A stretch of 64,000 nt of DNA, taken from NCBI GenBank assembly GCA_029547805.1, contig JAKPOP010000023.1:1-64000 (forward strand), given 5' to 3'. The stretch's first letter is position 1. The number at the start of each line of letters is the position of its first letter. The DNA comes from Deltaproteobacteria bacterium (GTDB taxonomy: Bacteria; Myxococcota_A; UBA9042; DTJE01). Shown one piece after another: positions 16,926 to 25,147 of the stretch. A program made the position numbers and the translations under genes. A model generated the notes under the pieces. The model had not been told where the DNA came from and ran no database searches. It saw only the letters and a list, made by a program, of their open reading frames with translations.

Positions 16926-18221
16926 ATGGACCTGGAGACCATCCCCCGGGTGGCGGCGGTGCTGCTGGCGGGGGTCTGCGCCCTGACCGACTGGGCCCGG
17001 CACAAGATCTACCACAAGGTGCTGCTGGCGGGGCTGGCGGTCTGGGCGATCTGGATGCCGGCCTTCGCCCTCTGGCACCACCTCGGCGCCGAAGATTCCA
17101 TCCGGGCCTTCCCCGAACTGGGCACCTGGTGGTGGGAGGACCCGGCGCCTCCCCCGCGCCCCCCCGACCAGGCCCCCTCCCCCTTCGATCGTGGCCGCCA
17201 GGAGTCCCTCTGGGACCGACAGGACGACGGGAGCCGTCCCGGGGACACGCCCGAGGCCCGGACGGAACAGGCCTCACCGCGCCTGCTTCCGTGGCTGGCC
17301 CGGGTCCTGGCCAACGGCGCCCTGGCCTTCCTGGTGGGGTTCGGGCTCTGGTGGGGCGGCCTCTGGGCGGCCGGCGACGCGAAGTTGTTTGCCGTGCTGG
17401 TGCTGCTGATTCCCCTCTCGACCTACCGGAACGCCTTCTGGCCCTTCTTTCCCGGCTACGTGCTGCTGTTCAATACCTTCTTCTCGGTGATGGCCCTGCT
17501 GGCCGTCGAACTGGTCGCCCGGGGCATCCGGCAGGCCGTCCGGCCGACCCCCGACGAGGCCGACGCCTGGCGCGACGCCTGGCGATGGCTCCGGGGACAC
17601 GTCCAGGAACTGGCCATCGGGTTCGTGGGCATTCTGTTCCTGTTCCTGGCCATCAAGACCCTCCGGGGGCTGACCCGGGACCTGCTGACCGAAATCACCC
17701 CCCTCCGGAGCGGCACCCTGATCTACTTCCTGCTCTTCCTGATCTTCACGCCCCTGACCCGCTGGATGCGCCGGTGGTATGTCGGCATCCCCGTCGGGGT
17801 GGCCGTGACGGCCTACATCGTCCATGCCGCGATCTGGCCCACCGATCAACACAACCTCAGGTCCATCCTGACCATGAGCGGCTGGGCGGTGGGGGTGATC
17901 CTCTTCCTGGTCATCTACCGACTCTATCTGGCGGTCTTCGATTTCCGATCCATTGGCGTCTGGCAACTGGAGGCCCGGATGATCCCGGCCCGGCGGACGC
18001 TGGAGGTCCTCAAGGAGGACATGGACCTGGTCCGGGAGAAGATGGGCCCCGTTGGCCCCGACGGCCTGACTGCGGTGCAGGCCGAGGTCCTGCGCCGCTG
18101 GTGGATCGACAAGGGCAAGGGCGGACGCATCCACGTCGCCAAGACCTTCCCCTTCGCCCCGGCCCTCTTCGTCGGCACGGTCCTGACCGTCTGGTTCGGC
18201 GGCTACCTGGTCCGGGTCTAG
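16926..18221 (+). CDS. A24 prepilin-peptidase-like integral membrane protein
   Basis: 431 residues. The two catalytic aspartates of the A24 family are present: Asp22 in LTDWARHKI, equivalent to the usual DlrxrxIPN loop, and Asp151 in WAAGDAKLF, the conserved GDxK. Between them is an 80-residue Pro/Asp/Arg-rich insert (~60-120), and after them a ~270-residue extension with several more membrane segments that ordinary CpaA/TadV enzymes lack. GGGAGGC precedes the ATG. The gene is 37 bases behind the radical SAM array on the same strand, so it may be co-transcribed. Family members cleave leader peptides of pilins. No pilin gene lies nearby. The last 4 bases overlap the convergent nucleotidase. 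Confidence 0.75.
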   Translation: MDLETIPRVAAVLLAGVCALTDWARHKIYHKVLLAGLAVWAIWMPAFALWHHLGAEDSIRAFPELGTWWWEDPAPPPRPPDQAPSPFDRGRQESLWDRQDDGSRPGDTPEARTEQASPRLLPWLARVLANGALAFLVGFGLWWGGLWAAGDAKLFAVLVLLIPLSTYRNAFWPFFPGYVLLFNTFFSVMALLAVELVARGIRQAVRPTPDEADAWRDAWRWLRGHVQELAIGFVGILFLFLAIKTLRGLTRDLLTEITPLRSGTLIYFLLFLIFTPLTRWMRRWYVGIPVGVAVTAYIVHAAIWPTDQHNLRSILTMSGWAVGVILFLVIYRLYLAVFDFRSIGVWQLEARMIPARRTLEVLKEDMDLVREKMGPVGPDGLTAVQAEVLRRWWIDKGKGGRIHVAKTFPFAPALFVGTVLTVWFGGYLVRV

Positions 18222-19948
18222 AATCCCTCGATGCGGCCTGTGGACGGGGGGTCGATGCGGCCCAGGCGGCGGAGCACCCGGATCGCGGCCTCCCGAAATG
18301 GCTCCCCTTCGCCAAGCACTCGAAAGCGATCCGGCGGCAATTTCCCGAAGAAACCATCCATCCGGTCCCCGCCACGGACCAGATAGGCGCTGGTGACCAC
18401 CCGGTACCACCGTGACGGGTCCAGAGGGCGACCGGAAGGGTCCCGGAGGACCACCCGGCCGCCCGGATAGACGCTCACCCGAAGACCCGACACGGCGGGC
18501 AACTTCCGCACCTCCCGGACCCACTTCTCAGCCAGTTGCTGGATCTCCTCGCCCGTCATCCGGATCTCGACGATGGGGTCCTCGAAGGGCCACACCCGGA
18601 AGATGTCGCACCGGGTCAAGGGCCCCTGACGCAGGCTGTCCCGGGTGCCCCCGGCATTCACGAAGGCGAAGTCTGCCGGGCCGCTCCCCTCATCAGAAGT
18701 ACCGGCCGCGGCCTCCCGCATCAGGTCGGCCGCCAGGTTCGCCATCGGGGACTCGGTGCCCCTCCGCTGCAGGAGGTCTGCCGTCGCCACGGCGATGACG
18801 TCCCGGCACTCCTCGGCGACGGTCTCATTCCATCGGGCCACCAGCGCCGACACCTCCGGGTCCGCTGGCGCCGGCCCGACATATCCGGCCCAGCCAGGCT
18901 GGCAGACCCGGGAATCAGGACGCTCCGCAGGACAGACCGGGACCAGCGGCAGGGCCTCGACGCCCCCGGGAAGGACCTTCCCCCGGGCATCCACCCGGAT
19001 CCGGGCCCGGGCCACGAAGGACCCCTGGCCGGGGGTCTCCAGCACGGGGATGGGACCCTTCTCCCCGGTCAACCAGGCGTGGGCATGCCCGGCCAGGATC
19101 AGGTCCACCTGCCCCTGAAGGCCCTCCTGCAGGGCCCGCAGTTCGCCGTTGAGCCGGCAGCCCCGGTCCCCGGGGCCCGGCATCGCGGACCCGCGACCGC
19201 ACTGGCCATTCACGTGGGCCAGCAGCACCACCACGGAGGCCCCCTGCCGGCGCAGGTCCGCCACCACCTCCCGGGCCTCCTGGACCGGGTCCGTGAACAC
19301 CAGCCCCCGGCTCCCCTCCCGATTGGACACGTAGGGCGTGGAACGGGTCACGACACCGGCCACCCCGACCCGGATGCCGTCAATGTCCAGCACCACCCCG
19401 GGACGGGTCCCGGGCCACTCCACCCGCTGCCCATCCCCTTCCCGACGCACATTGGCCACCACGATCGGCTGTCGGGACCGGGCCAGGACGGCCCGCAAGG
19501 CACAGGTCGGGTCCGCCACGGGCTCCCCCGCCTTCTCGGGACCGCACCCGGCATAGTCGAACTCGTGGTTGCCGATGGTGCGGACGTCGTACCCGGCGGC
19601 ATTGAAGAACTCCGCGCAGGGCATTCCCTCCATCCGGTTCATGGCCAGGTCGCCCTGGAAGCAGTCCCCCACGTCAGCCACCAGCACCGGGCCCCCGGCA
19701 TCCGCCCGCAGCCGTTCCAGCAGCCCGGCCACCCGATCGAAGCCCCCGAGGGTCCCGTCCCGCCCCCCGGCCACCTCCGACATCAGCACCCCGTCCAGGG
19801 CCCCATGAAGGTCGTTGGTGGCCAGGATGGTCAGGACCCGTTCCTCCGCGGGGACCGGCCCGGTCCCCGTTGGGACCATCGCCGGTCCCCCGGCACAGGC
19901 CAGCGCTACAAGCAGTCCCCCGACCCCCGGCAAGGCGTTTCCCCGCAT
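18218..19948 (-). CDS. 5'-nucleotidase / UshA-type metallophosphatase lipoprotein
   Basis: 576 residues. Short signal peptide with lipobox LVALAC (Cys18). N-terminal metallophosphatase domain with ATNDLHG (Asp46, His48), DVGDCFQGD, GNHEFD (126-131) and AGHAHAW, the complete binuclear metal site. C-terminal 5'-nucleotidase domain from ~residue 390 with NAGGTRDSL and YLVRGGDRMDGF. Family members hydrolyse nucleotides or UDP-sugars in the periplasm to salvage nucleosides and phosphate. It follows the TPR gene at 19952 after 3 bases, so the pair forms one operon. Confidence 0.88.
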   Translation of the reverse strand: MRGNALPGVGGLLVALACAGGPAMVPTGTGPVPAEERVLTILATNDLHGALDGVLMSEVAGGRDGTLGGFDRVAGLLERLRADAGGPVLVADVGDCFQGDLAMNRMEGMPCAEFFNAAGYDVRTIGNHEFDYAGCGPEKAGEPVADPTCALRAVLARSRQPIVVANVRREGDGQRVEWPGTRPGVVLDIDGIRVGVAGVVTRSTPYVSNREGSRGLVFTDPVQEAREVVADLRRQGASVVVLLAHVNGQCGRGSAMPGPGDRGCRLNGELRALQEGLQGQVDLILAGHAHAWLTGEKGPIPVLETPGQGSFVARARIRVDARGKVLPGGVEALPLVPVCPAERPDSRVCQPGWAGYVGPAPADPEVSALVARWNETVAEECRDVIAVATADLLQRRGTESPMANLAADLMREAAAGTSDEGSGPADFAFVNAGGTRDSLRQGPLTRCDIFRVWPFEDPIVEIRMTGEEIQQLAEKWVREVRKLPAVSGLRVSVYPGGRVVLRDPSGRPLDPSRWYRVVTSAYLVRGGDRMDGFFGKLPPDRFRVLGEGEPFREAAIRVLRRLGRIDPPSTGRIEGF

Positions 19949-19951
19949 CGT

Positions 19952-22585
19952 TCACCTCCCGGGCTTCCGGTCCCGGTCCGGGGACGCGAGGGCCTTCTGG
20001 AACTCCCGCCAGGCCTGCTTCTGGATGTCGGAGTAGGAATATCCCGCCGCCTCGGCCGCCTCCACGCCTCCCTGGAAGAGGGGATGTCCCTTCAGGTGGC
20101 TGGTCCAGATCTCCCGGGCCTCCTCCAGGCGCCCGAGCCGGAACAGGGTCAGGGCCAGACCCAGCAGGTTGTCCGGCTCCTGGTCATCGATGGCCAGCGC
20201 CGCCCGGAAGGACGGCTCGGCCTCGTCGTAGTGCCCCTGGTCGAACTGGGCGTAGGCCAGGGCCCCCAGGACCATCGGGTTGCCCGGGGATTCCCGAAGG
20301 CAGGTCCGGAGGTCCACCTCGGCCTCCTCGGCCCGCCCGGCGAGCATCCGGGCCAGGGCCCGCTGATACCGGAGGTCCGTGTTCCCAGGGTCCTGGTCCA
20401 ACAGGAGTCCCAGGATCCCCAGGGCCTTCCGGTAGTCCTTCTCGGCCATGGCCTGCCGGGCCCGGAGGAGGTCCGAGGCCTCCGCCCCCGTTCCTGCCGT
20501 CCCGCCACCTGCGATGACCCTCCGGGCCTCCTCGGGACGATTCAACAGCAGCCAGGTGTCCGCCAGCGTCTCCCGATTTCCGCCAGTGCGGAGGGTCTGA
20601 TCCGTCGCATGGCGCATCACTGTGATGGCCAGGTCCCGCATGCCCCGGCGAGCCAGTTCCACCGCCGCCGCCGAAGTCATCATGGGATCGCTGGGGGGCA
20701 CCGCCATCAGTCGGGCCCTGCCCTCCCGGACCCAGCCGTCGTGCCGCTCCCGAAGCAACTGGATCGTGACGACCCACAGGGCCGAGACGGTCTCCTCCAT
20801 CGACGGCCGAACCCGAGCCAGGGCGCTCCGGTAGGCCCCTCGGGCCTGGGTCTCCCGGCCGGCCTCCAGGAAGTGTCGCGTCGCGATGAGGTCCAGCATC
20901 ACCTCCTCGCCAGGGTTCTCGGCCCACCCTCGGGCCTTTCGTGCCCAGGCAAGGGCGGCCCCGGCCAGAGAGGTCCCCGGGGCCTTGTCCACCAGTTTCA
21001 CCAGTGCCCGGATCACGGCCTTGCGCTGGGCGACGGGAGTCCCCGGACGAACCACGTGGCGCCCCAGGCGGTCGATCAGGTATCGCTGAACCTCCTCGGG
21101 AGTGGCCTCCTGCAGCAGACGCAGCACCTCCTCCGGCTCCGGCGGCGGCTGCAGCCACTCCTGGATCGCCGAGGTCCCCCGATCGTCCCCCTTCCCTGCC
21201 GCCTTCTCGACGGTTCCCCAGGCCCAGACCCGCAGGGAGCGGCCACACTCCGCCCCAAAGCCGCCCGCCTCCAGCACCTCCAGGGCCTCCCGGGCCATTC
21301 CCCCCTCGATCAGCGTCCTGGCCCATTCGCATCGTCTCTGGGACTGCCCCGGGAACTCCGGACCCCGGGCCAGGGCCTCCAGCAGGACCAGGCGATCCGC
21401 CGCAGTGCCGATCACGGGCACCGTGTCATCCACCCGACGCCAGAGACCCGCCAGGCGTGGCGTCTCCCCTCTGCGGACCAGGACCGCAACCTGTTCCGGC
21501 GAAAGGGATTGGAGGGCCAGCAGCGCCAGGGCCCCGGGCGTGGGGCAGTCCTTCCCCGGGAAGCGCCTTGCAAGGTCCTCGACCAGCGACGCGATGGGGC
21601 CCGTCACCGCCGGACTCAGCAGCCGGTTCTGGGCCAGCCGGAGCGCCGGGGTCTGGAAGGGAAGCATCCGCTGAATCAGCGTCATCCCCTCGAGCAGCGG
21701 CGACTTGCAGAGGGCCTGGTCGCCGCCCAGGGCCCGGGCCAGGTCCTCGGAACGCCCCGTCGCCAACGCCGCAGCCGTCGCCAGCACCCGGGCCGTCATG
21801 AGCGGATTCTGGATCCCCGACGTCCCCGGGAATTCCTCCTCGTCGTCCCGGTCCGCCTCGGCAGGCTCCTCGGTCGCGGGGGCCTCCCCACCCGCCTCAC
21901 CGGAGGACTCCCCCTCCTCTCCCTCCTCGCCGGAGGGGGCGGCTCCGAGGTCCTGGACCAAGAGATCCTCCTCGGTCGTCGTCCCGCCATCTTCGGCCCC
22001 GACCATCTCCTTCCACAGGCCGGTCTGACGGAGGGCCTCGATCCGGGCCATCGCCCTGGACAAGACCTCGGCGGGGTCCCCCACCATCGCCGACAGCAAC
22101 AGGTGGCGACGCACACGCTCCGCCCACCGACGAACCGCCTTCTCGTCGGCCCCCTCGGGGGGACGATCCGGCGGTTCCGGGCAGATCTGCAGCCCCCGCC
22201 GGGCCATCCCGTCGTCCACCTGGTGCTGCTGCTCGAACAGAACCAGGGGCAGGAAGCAGTGGACCTCCCGGATCAAGGCCGGGGTGTCCGCCGGGTCGAA
22301 GTCCTGGGTCCGGGGCTGGCGACGGCGACAGGACTCCAGGGCCTCGGCCGCTGCCAGGACATCCCGGACCTCTCCCCGGCGCATGGCCCAGGACAGGGCG
22401 CCCAGGATCTTCCGCTCCAGGGCCTGGTAGGCCGCAGGGTCCGGCTGCCGAGGACACCCCTCGATCACCTGGGCGACGAGGTCCCCGTTCCCGAACTCCT
22501 CTGCCTGCAAGGCCCCCAAGGGCCACGTCAGGCCCAGGAACATCACCAGCCACCAGCCTCCCACCCGTGCGCCCCGGAATGCCAT
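19952..22585 (-). CDS. Exported TPR-rich protein of unknown function
   Basis: 877 residues from the ATG at 22585; a GTG one codon upstream is equally spaced from the GGGAGG site. Signal peptide (WWLVMFLGLTWPLGALQAEE), then a long helical repeat protein. A Glu/Gly-rich low-complexity spacer lies near residues 215-255, and clear tetratricopeptide units fill the C-terminal ~250 residues (ALGILGLLLDQDPGNTDLRY, ALAYAQFDQGHYDEAEPSF). No catalytic motif seen. It is likely a periplasmic scaffold. It is transcribed ahead of the nucleotidase and divergently from the symporter, 109 bases away. Confidence 0.75.
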   Translation of the reverse strand: MAFRGARVGGWWLVMFLGLTWPLGALQAEEFGNGDLVAQVIEGCPRQPDPAAYQALERKILGALSWAMRRGEVRDVLAAAEALESCRRRQPRTQDFDPADTPALIREVHCFLPLVLFEQQHQVDDGMARRGLQICPEPPDRPPEGADEKAVRRWAERVRRHLLLSAMVGDPAEVLSRAMARIEALRQTGLWKEMVGAEDGGTTTEEDLLVQDLGAAPSGEEGEEGESSGEAGGEAPATEEPAEADRDDEEEFPGTSGIQNPLMTARVLATAAALATGRSEDLARALGGDQALCKSPLLEGMTLIQRMLPFQTPALRLAQNRLLSPAVTGPIASLVEDLARRFPGKDCPTPGALALLALQSLSPEQVAVLVRRGETPRLAGLWRRVDDTVPVIGTAADRLVLLEALARGPEFPGQSQRRCEWARTLIEGGMAREALEVLEAGGFGAECGRSLRVWAWGTVEKAAGKGDDRGTSAIQEWLQPPPEPEEVLRLLQEATPEEVQRYLIDRLGRHVVRPGTPVAQRKAVIRALVKLVDKAPGTSLAGAALAWARKARGWAENPGEEVMLDLIATRHFLEAGRETQARGAYRSALARVRPSMEETVSALWVVTIQLLRERHDGWVREGRARLMAVPPSDPMMTSAAAVELARRGMRDLAITVMRHATDQTLRTGGNRETLADTWLLLNRPEEARRVIAGGGTAGTGAEASDLLRARQAMAEKDYRKALGILGLLLDQDPGNTDLRYQRALARMLAGRAEEAEVDLRTCLRESPGNPMVLGALAYAQFDQGHYDEAEPSFRAALAIDDQEPDNLLGLALTLFRLGRLEEAREIWTSHLKGHPLFQGGVEAAEAAGYSYSDIQKQAWREFQKALASPDRDRKPGR

Positions 22586-22694
22586 CACCGCAGACCTCCC
22601 TCGGCAGGCCCGCCCAGTGTATCATTCTGGCCGCCTCGGGGATGTCGCCGCAGGGCCCCCCGGAGGAATCCCCTGGAGGAAGGGCACGTTTCAG

Positions 22695-24155
22695 ATGGTT
22701 CTGGGCGCGGTGATCGGCTACCTGCTGCTGACGCTGGTGATCGGGTTCGCCGCGTCCCGACTGGTCCGTTCCTCCAAGGACTTCATCGTCGCCGGTCGAA
22801 GTCTGCCCCTGTCGATGACCTCGATGGCCCTCTTCGCCACCTGGTTCGGCGCCGAGACGATGCTGGGGGCCTCGACCCGGGTCCAGCACGAAGGCCTCAT
22901 GGGGGCTATCGAGGACCCCTTCGGGGCCTCCCTCTGCCTGGTCCTGATCGGGGCCTTCTTCGCCAGGCCCCTCTACCGGTCCGGCCTCTACACCTTCGGG
23001 GACTTCTTCCGGGTGCGCTACGGACGCACGGCCGAGATGATCGGCAGCCTCTTCATCGTCATCTCCTACTTCGGGTGGGTCGCCGCGCAGATCGTGGCCC
23101 TGGGCATCCTGTTCCACAGCCTCACGGGCTTCTCGGTGCAGGTCTCGATGGGGATCGGCTTCTCCCTGGTCGTCTTCTACACCTTCCTGGGGGGGATGTG
23201 GGCCGTCTCGATCACCGACTTCGTCCAGACCCTGATCATCCTGGCGAGCCTGGTGGTGCTCTGCTGGGTGATCCTGGGCAAGGCCGGGGGGCTCGACGCC
23301 GTGCTTGCGGACCGTCCCGAGGGATTCTTCTCCCTCTGGCCCGAGCCGGGATTCCGCCCGATGGTGGAGTACCTGTCGGCCTGGGCGGCCATCGGCCTGG
23401 GGTCGATTCCCCAGCAGGACCTCTTCCAGCGGGTCAACTCGGCGAAATCCGAAAAGATCGCGGTCCGTGGGGCCTGGATCGCCGCAGGTCTCTACCTGAC
23501 CGTCGCCGCCATGCCGCTGCTGCTGGCCCTCGCGGTCCGGAACATCGACCCGTCTCTCTACGACCTCCCGGATCGGCAGTTCGTGCTGCCGGCCCTGGTC
23601 CGGACCCACGCCTCCCCGTTCCTCCAGATCCTGTTCTACGGAGCCCTGCTCTCGGCCATCCTGAGCACCTCCAGTGCCGCGGTGCTGGCCCCGGCGGTGA
23701 TCCTGTCGGAGAACTTCCTGAAGCCCTGGTTTCCCCGCCTGACCGATCGGGGATTCCTGTGGATGAATCGCCTGTGCGTGGTGATCATCGGCGCCATCGC
23801 CTTCTCGCTGGCCTTGCCCGCCTCTCACGAGGCGATCGGCGAGGGGGCCCGGGAGGCCGGGGGTCTCCCGAGCATCTTCGAACTGGTGGCCGATTCCTAC
23901 GTGGCGACGCTGGTGGGACTGCTGGCGCCCTTGACCGCCGGGATCTGGTGGCGGCGGGCCACCCACCTCGGTGCGGTGGCCTCGATGATCACGGGCATCC
24001 TGGTCTGGGCGGTGATGAACTACCTGCTGGACCTTGGCTGGGCAGCCCGACTCTCGGGGCTCCTGGCGAGCATCGTGGCCCTCGTCGGCGTGAGCCTGCT
24101 GGACCCGACCCCGCCCAGGGCCCAGGTCTCCCAGACCGCACCCACGGGCCCCTGA
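22695..24155 (+). CDS. Sodium:solute symporter (SSS family)
   Basis: 486 residues with about 13 hydrophobic segments. Family landmarks are FAASRLVRSSKDFIVAGRSL at the N-terminus, WFGAETMLGAS in TM2, and SIPQQDLFQRVNSAKSEKIA after TM6. Transporters of this family couple solute uptake to Na+. Substrate cannot be read from sequence. The ATG at 22695 with GGAGGA upstream is chosen; an in-frame ATG at 22617 would add a hydrophilic leader. The next gene follows after 142 bases. Confidence 0.87.
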   Translation: MVLGAVIGYLLLTLVIGFAASRLVRSSKDFIVAGRSLPLSMTSMALFATWFGAETMLGASTRVQHEGLMGAIEDPFGASLCLVLIGAFFARPLYRSGLYTFGDFFRVRYGRTAEMIGSLFIVISYFGWVAAQIVALGILFHSLTGFSVQVSMGIGFSLVVFYTFLGGMWAVSITDFVQTLIILASLVVLCWVILGKAGGLDAVLADRPEGFFSLWPEPGFRPMVEYLSAWAAIGLGSIPQQDLFQRVNSAKSEKIAVRGAWIAAGLYLTVAAMPLLLALAVRNIDPSLYDLPDRQFVLPALVRTHASPFLQILFYGALLSAILSTSSAAVLAPAVILSENFLKPWFPRLTDRGFLWMNRLCVVIIGAIAFSLALPASHEAIGEGAREAGGLPSIFELVADSYVATLVGLLAPLTAGIWWRRATHLGAVASMITGILVWAVMNYLLDLGWAARLSGLLASIVALVGVSLLDPTPPRAQVSQTAPTGP

Positions 24156-24297
24156 TGGACGTTCTCCATGCCCCGGGCGGAGGGCGCGCCCCGCGAGCGG
24201 TGCGAGGCCCCCGGCGATGGACGGAGCCCGCTCTCCCATTCAGGGAATCCAGGGCAACGGTGCTACACTCGTCCCGGCACCGGAAGGGAAGAGGGCC

Positions 24298-25137
24298 TTG
24301 GGTCTCCGGATCCCCAGAGGTTGCCTGGAGCCGCTGCTGGTCCTGGCGGTCGTCCTGCCGGCCATGCGCCCGGCCTTCGCCGAGACCCCGGAGGAGTCCT
24401 TCCGGGAGGCCGAGAACGCCTTCCGCTTCCAGGACTGCCCCGGGGCCATCGCCCGCCTGCGCCCTCTCCTCTATCCCGAGGTCACCCTGACCTCCCTGGA
24501 CCTGATCCTGAAGGCCCGGGAGTACCTGGGTGCCTGCGAGTTCTGGACCGGCAACGAGCGGGCGATGGAGGACGAGTTCATGGCCCTGCTGATGCTGTCG
24601 CCAGGACATCGCCTGGACGCCTTCTACTACCCCCCGACGCTGATCGAGAAGTTCGAGGCGATTCGCCGGCGGCTGATCGACCTCCACATGATCCCCTCGG
24701 ACGCCCCCGAGAAGCCCGAGCCTCCCCCGACCCCCTGCGAGCGCCAGGAGGTCCAGGTGACCCGGCGCCACTGGGCCCCGATGCTGGTCCCCTTCGGGGT
24801 CGGACAGTTCCTGAACGGCCAGTCCACGAAGGGAGCCCTGTTCCTCACGGGGGAGGCCCTGACCCTGGGACTGAACGTCGGCTCCTACGTCGCCATCGAG
24901 TCCCTGCGGGGGTCCGACGGGCGGTTCACGGCGGCCAACGCCAGGACCGCCCGGGACCTCCGCATCTCGCAGTACGTGGGCCTCGGGGCCTTCGTGGCCC
25001 TGGCGGTGTGGGGCATCGTGGACGCCTTCCATCACTTTGAGCCCGAGGAATCCTCGGTCAGAATGGTGCCCTGCCCCGGGCCGGCGTCACCGGGGTCGTC
25101 GCTGGCCCCGGGGATCTCCCTCTGCGCGAAGTTCTAG
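24298..25137 (+). CDS. Exported helical-repeat protein with C-terminal membrane segments, unknown function
   Basis: 279 residues from the TTG at 24298. That start follows GGAAGGGAAGAGG and opens directly on a signal peptide (CLEPLLVLAVVLPAMRPAFA). An in-frame ATG at 24217 is possible but would bury it, and TACACT at 24264 could be a -10 element between the two. After the signal come TPR-like helices (EESFREAENAFRFQDCPGAI), a proline-rich hinge with Cys, then GVGQFLNGQSTKGALFLTGE and a further hydrophobic helix, a pattern seen in uncharacterised myxobacterial proteins. Its stop codon lies inside the ribosome site of the sigma-54 regulator, so they are probably expressed together. Confidence 0.65.
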   Translation: MGLRIPRGCLEPLLVLAVVLPAMRPAFAETPEESFREAENAFRFQDCPGAIARLRPLLYPEVTLTSLDLILKAREYLGACEFWTGNERAMEDEFMALLMLSPGHRLDAFYYPPTLIEKFEAIRRRLIDLHMIPSDAPEKPEPPPTPCERQEVQVTRRHWAPMLVPFGVGQFLNGQSTKGALFLTGEALTLGLNVGSYVAIESLRGSDGRFTAANARTARDLRISQYVGLGAFVALAVWGIVDAFHHFEPEESSVRMVPCPGPASPGSSLAPGISLCAKF

Positions 25138-25147
25138 GAGGTGGTTC

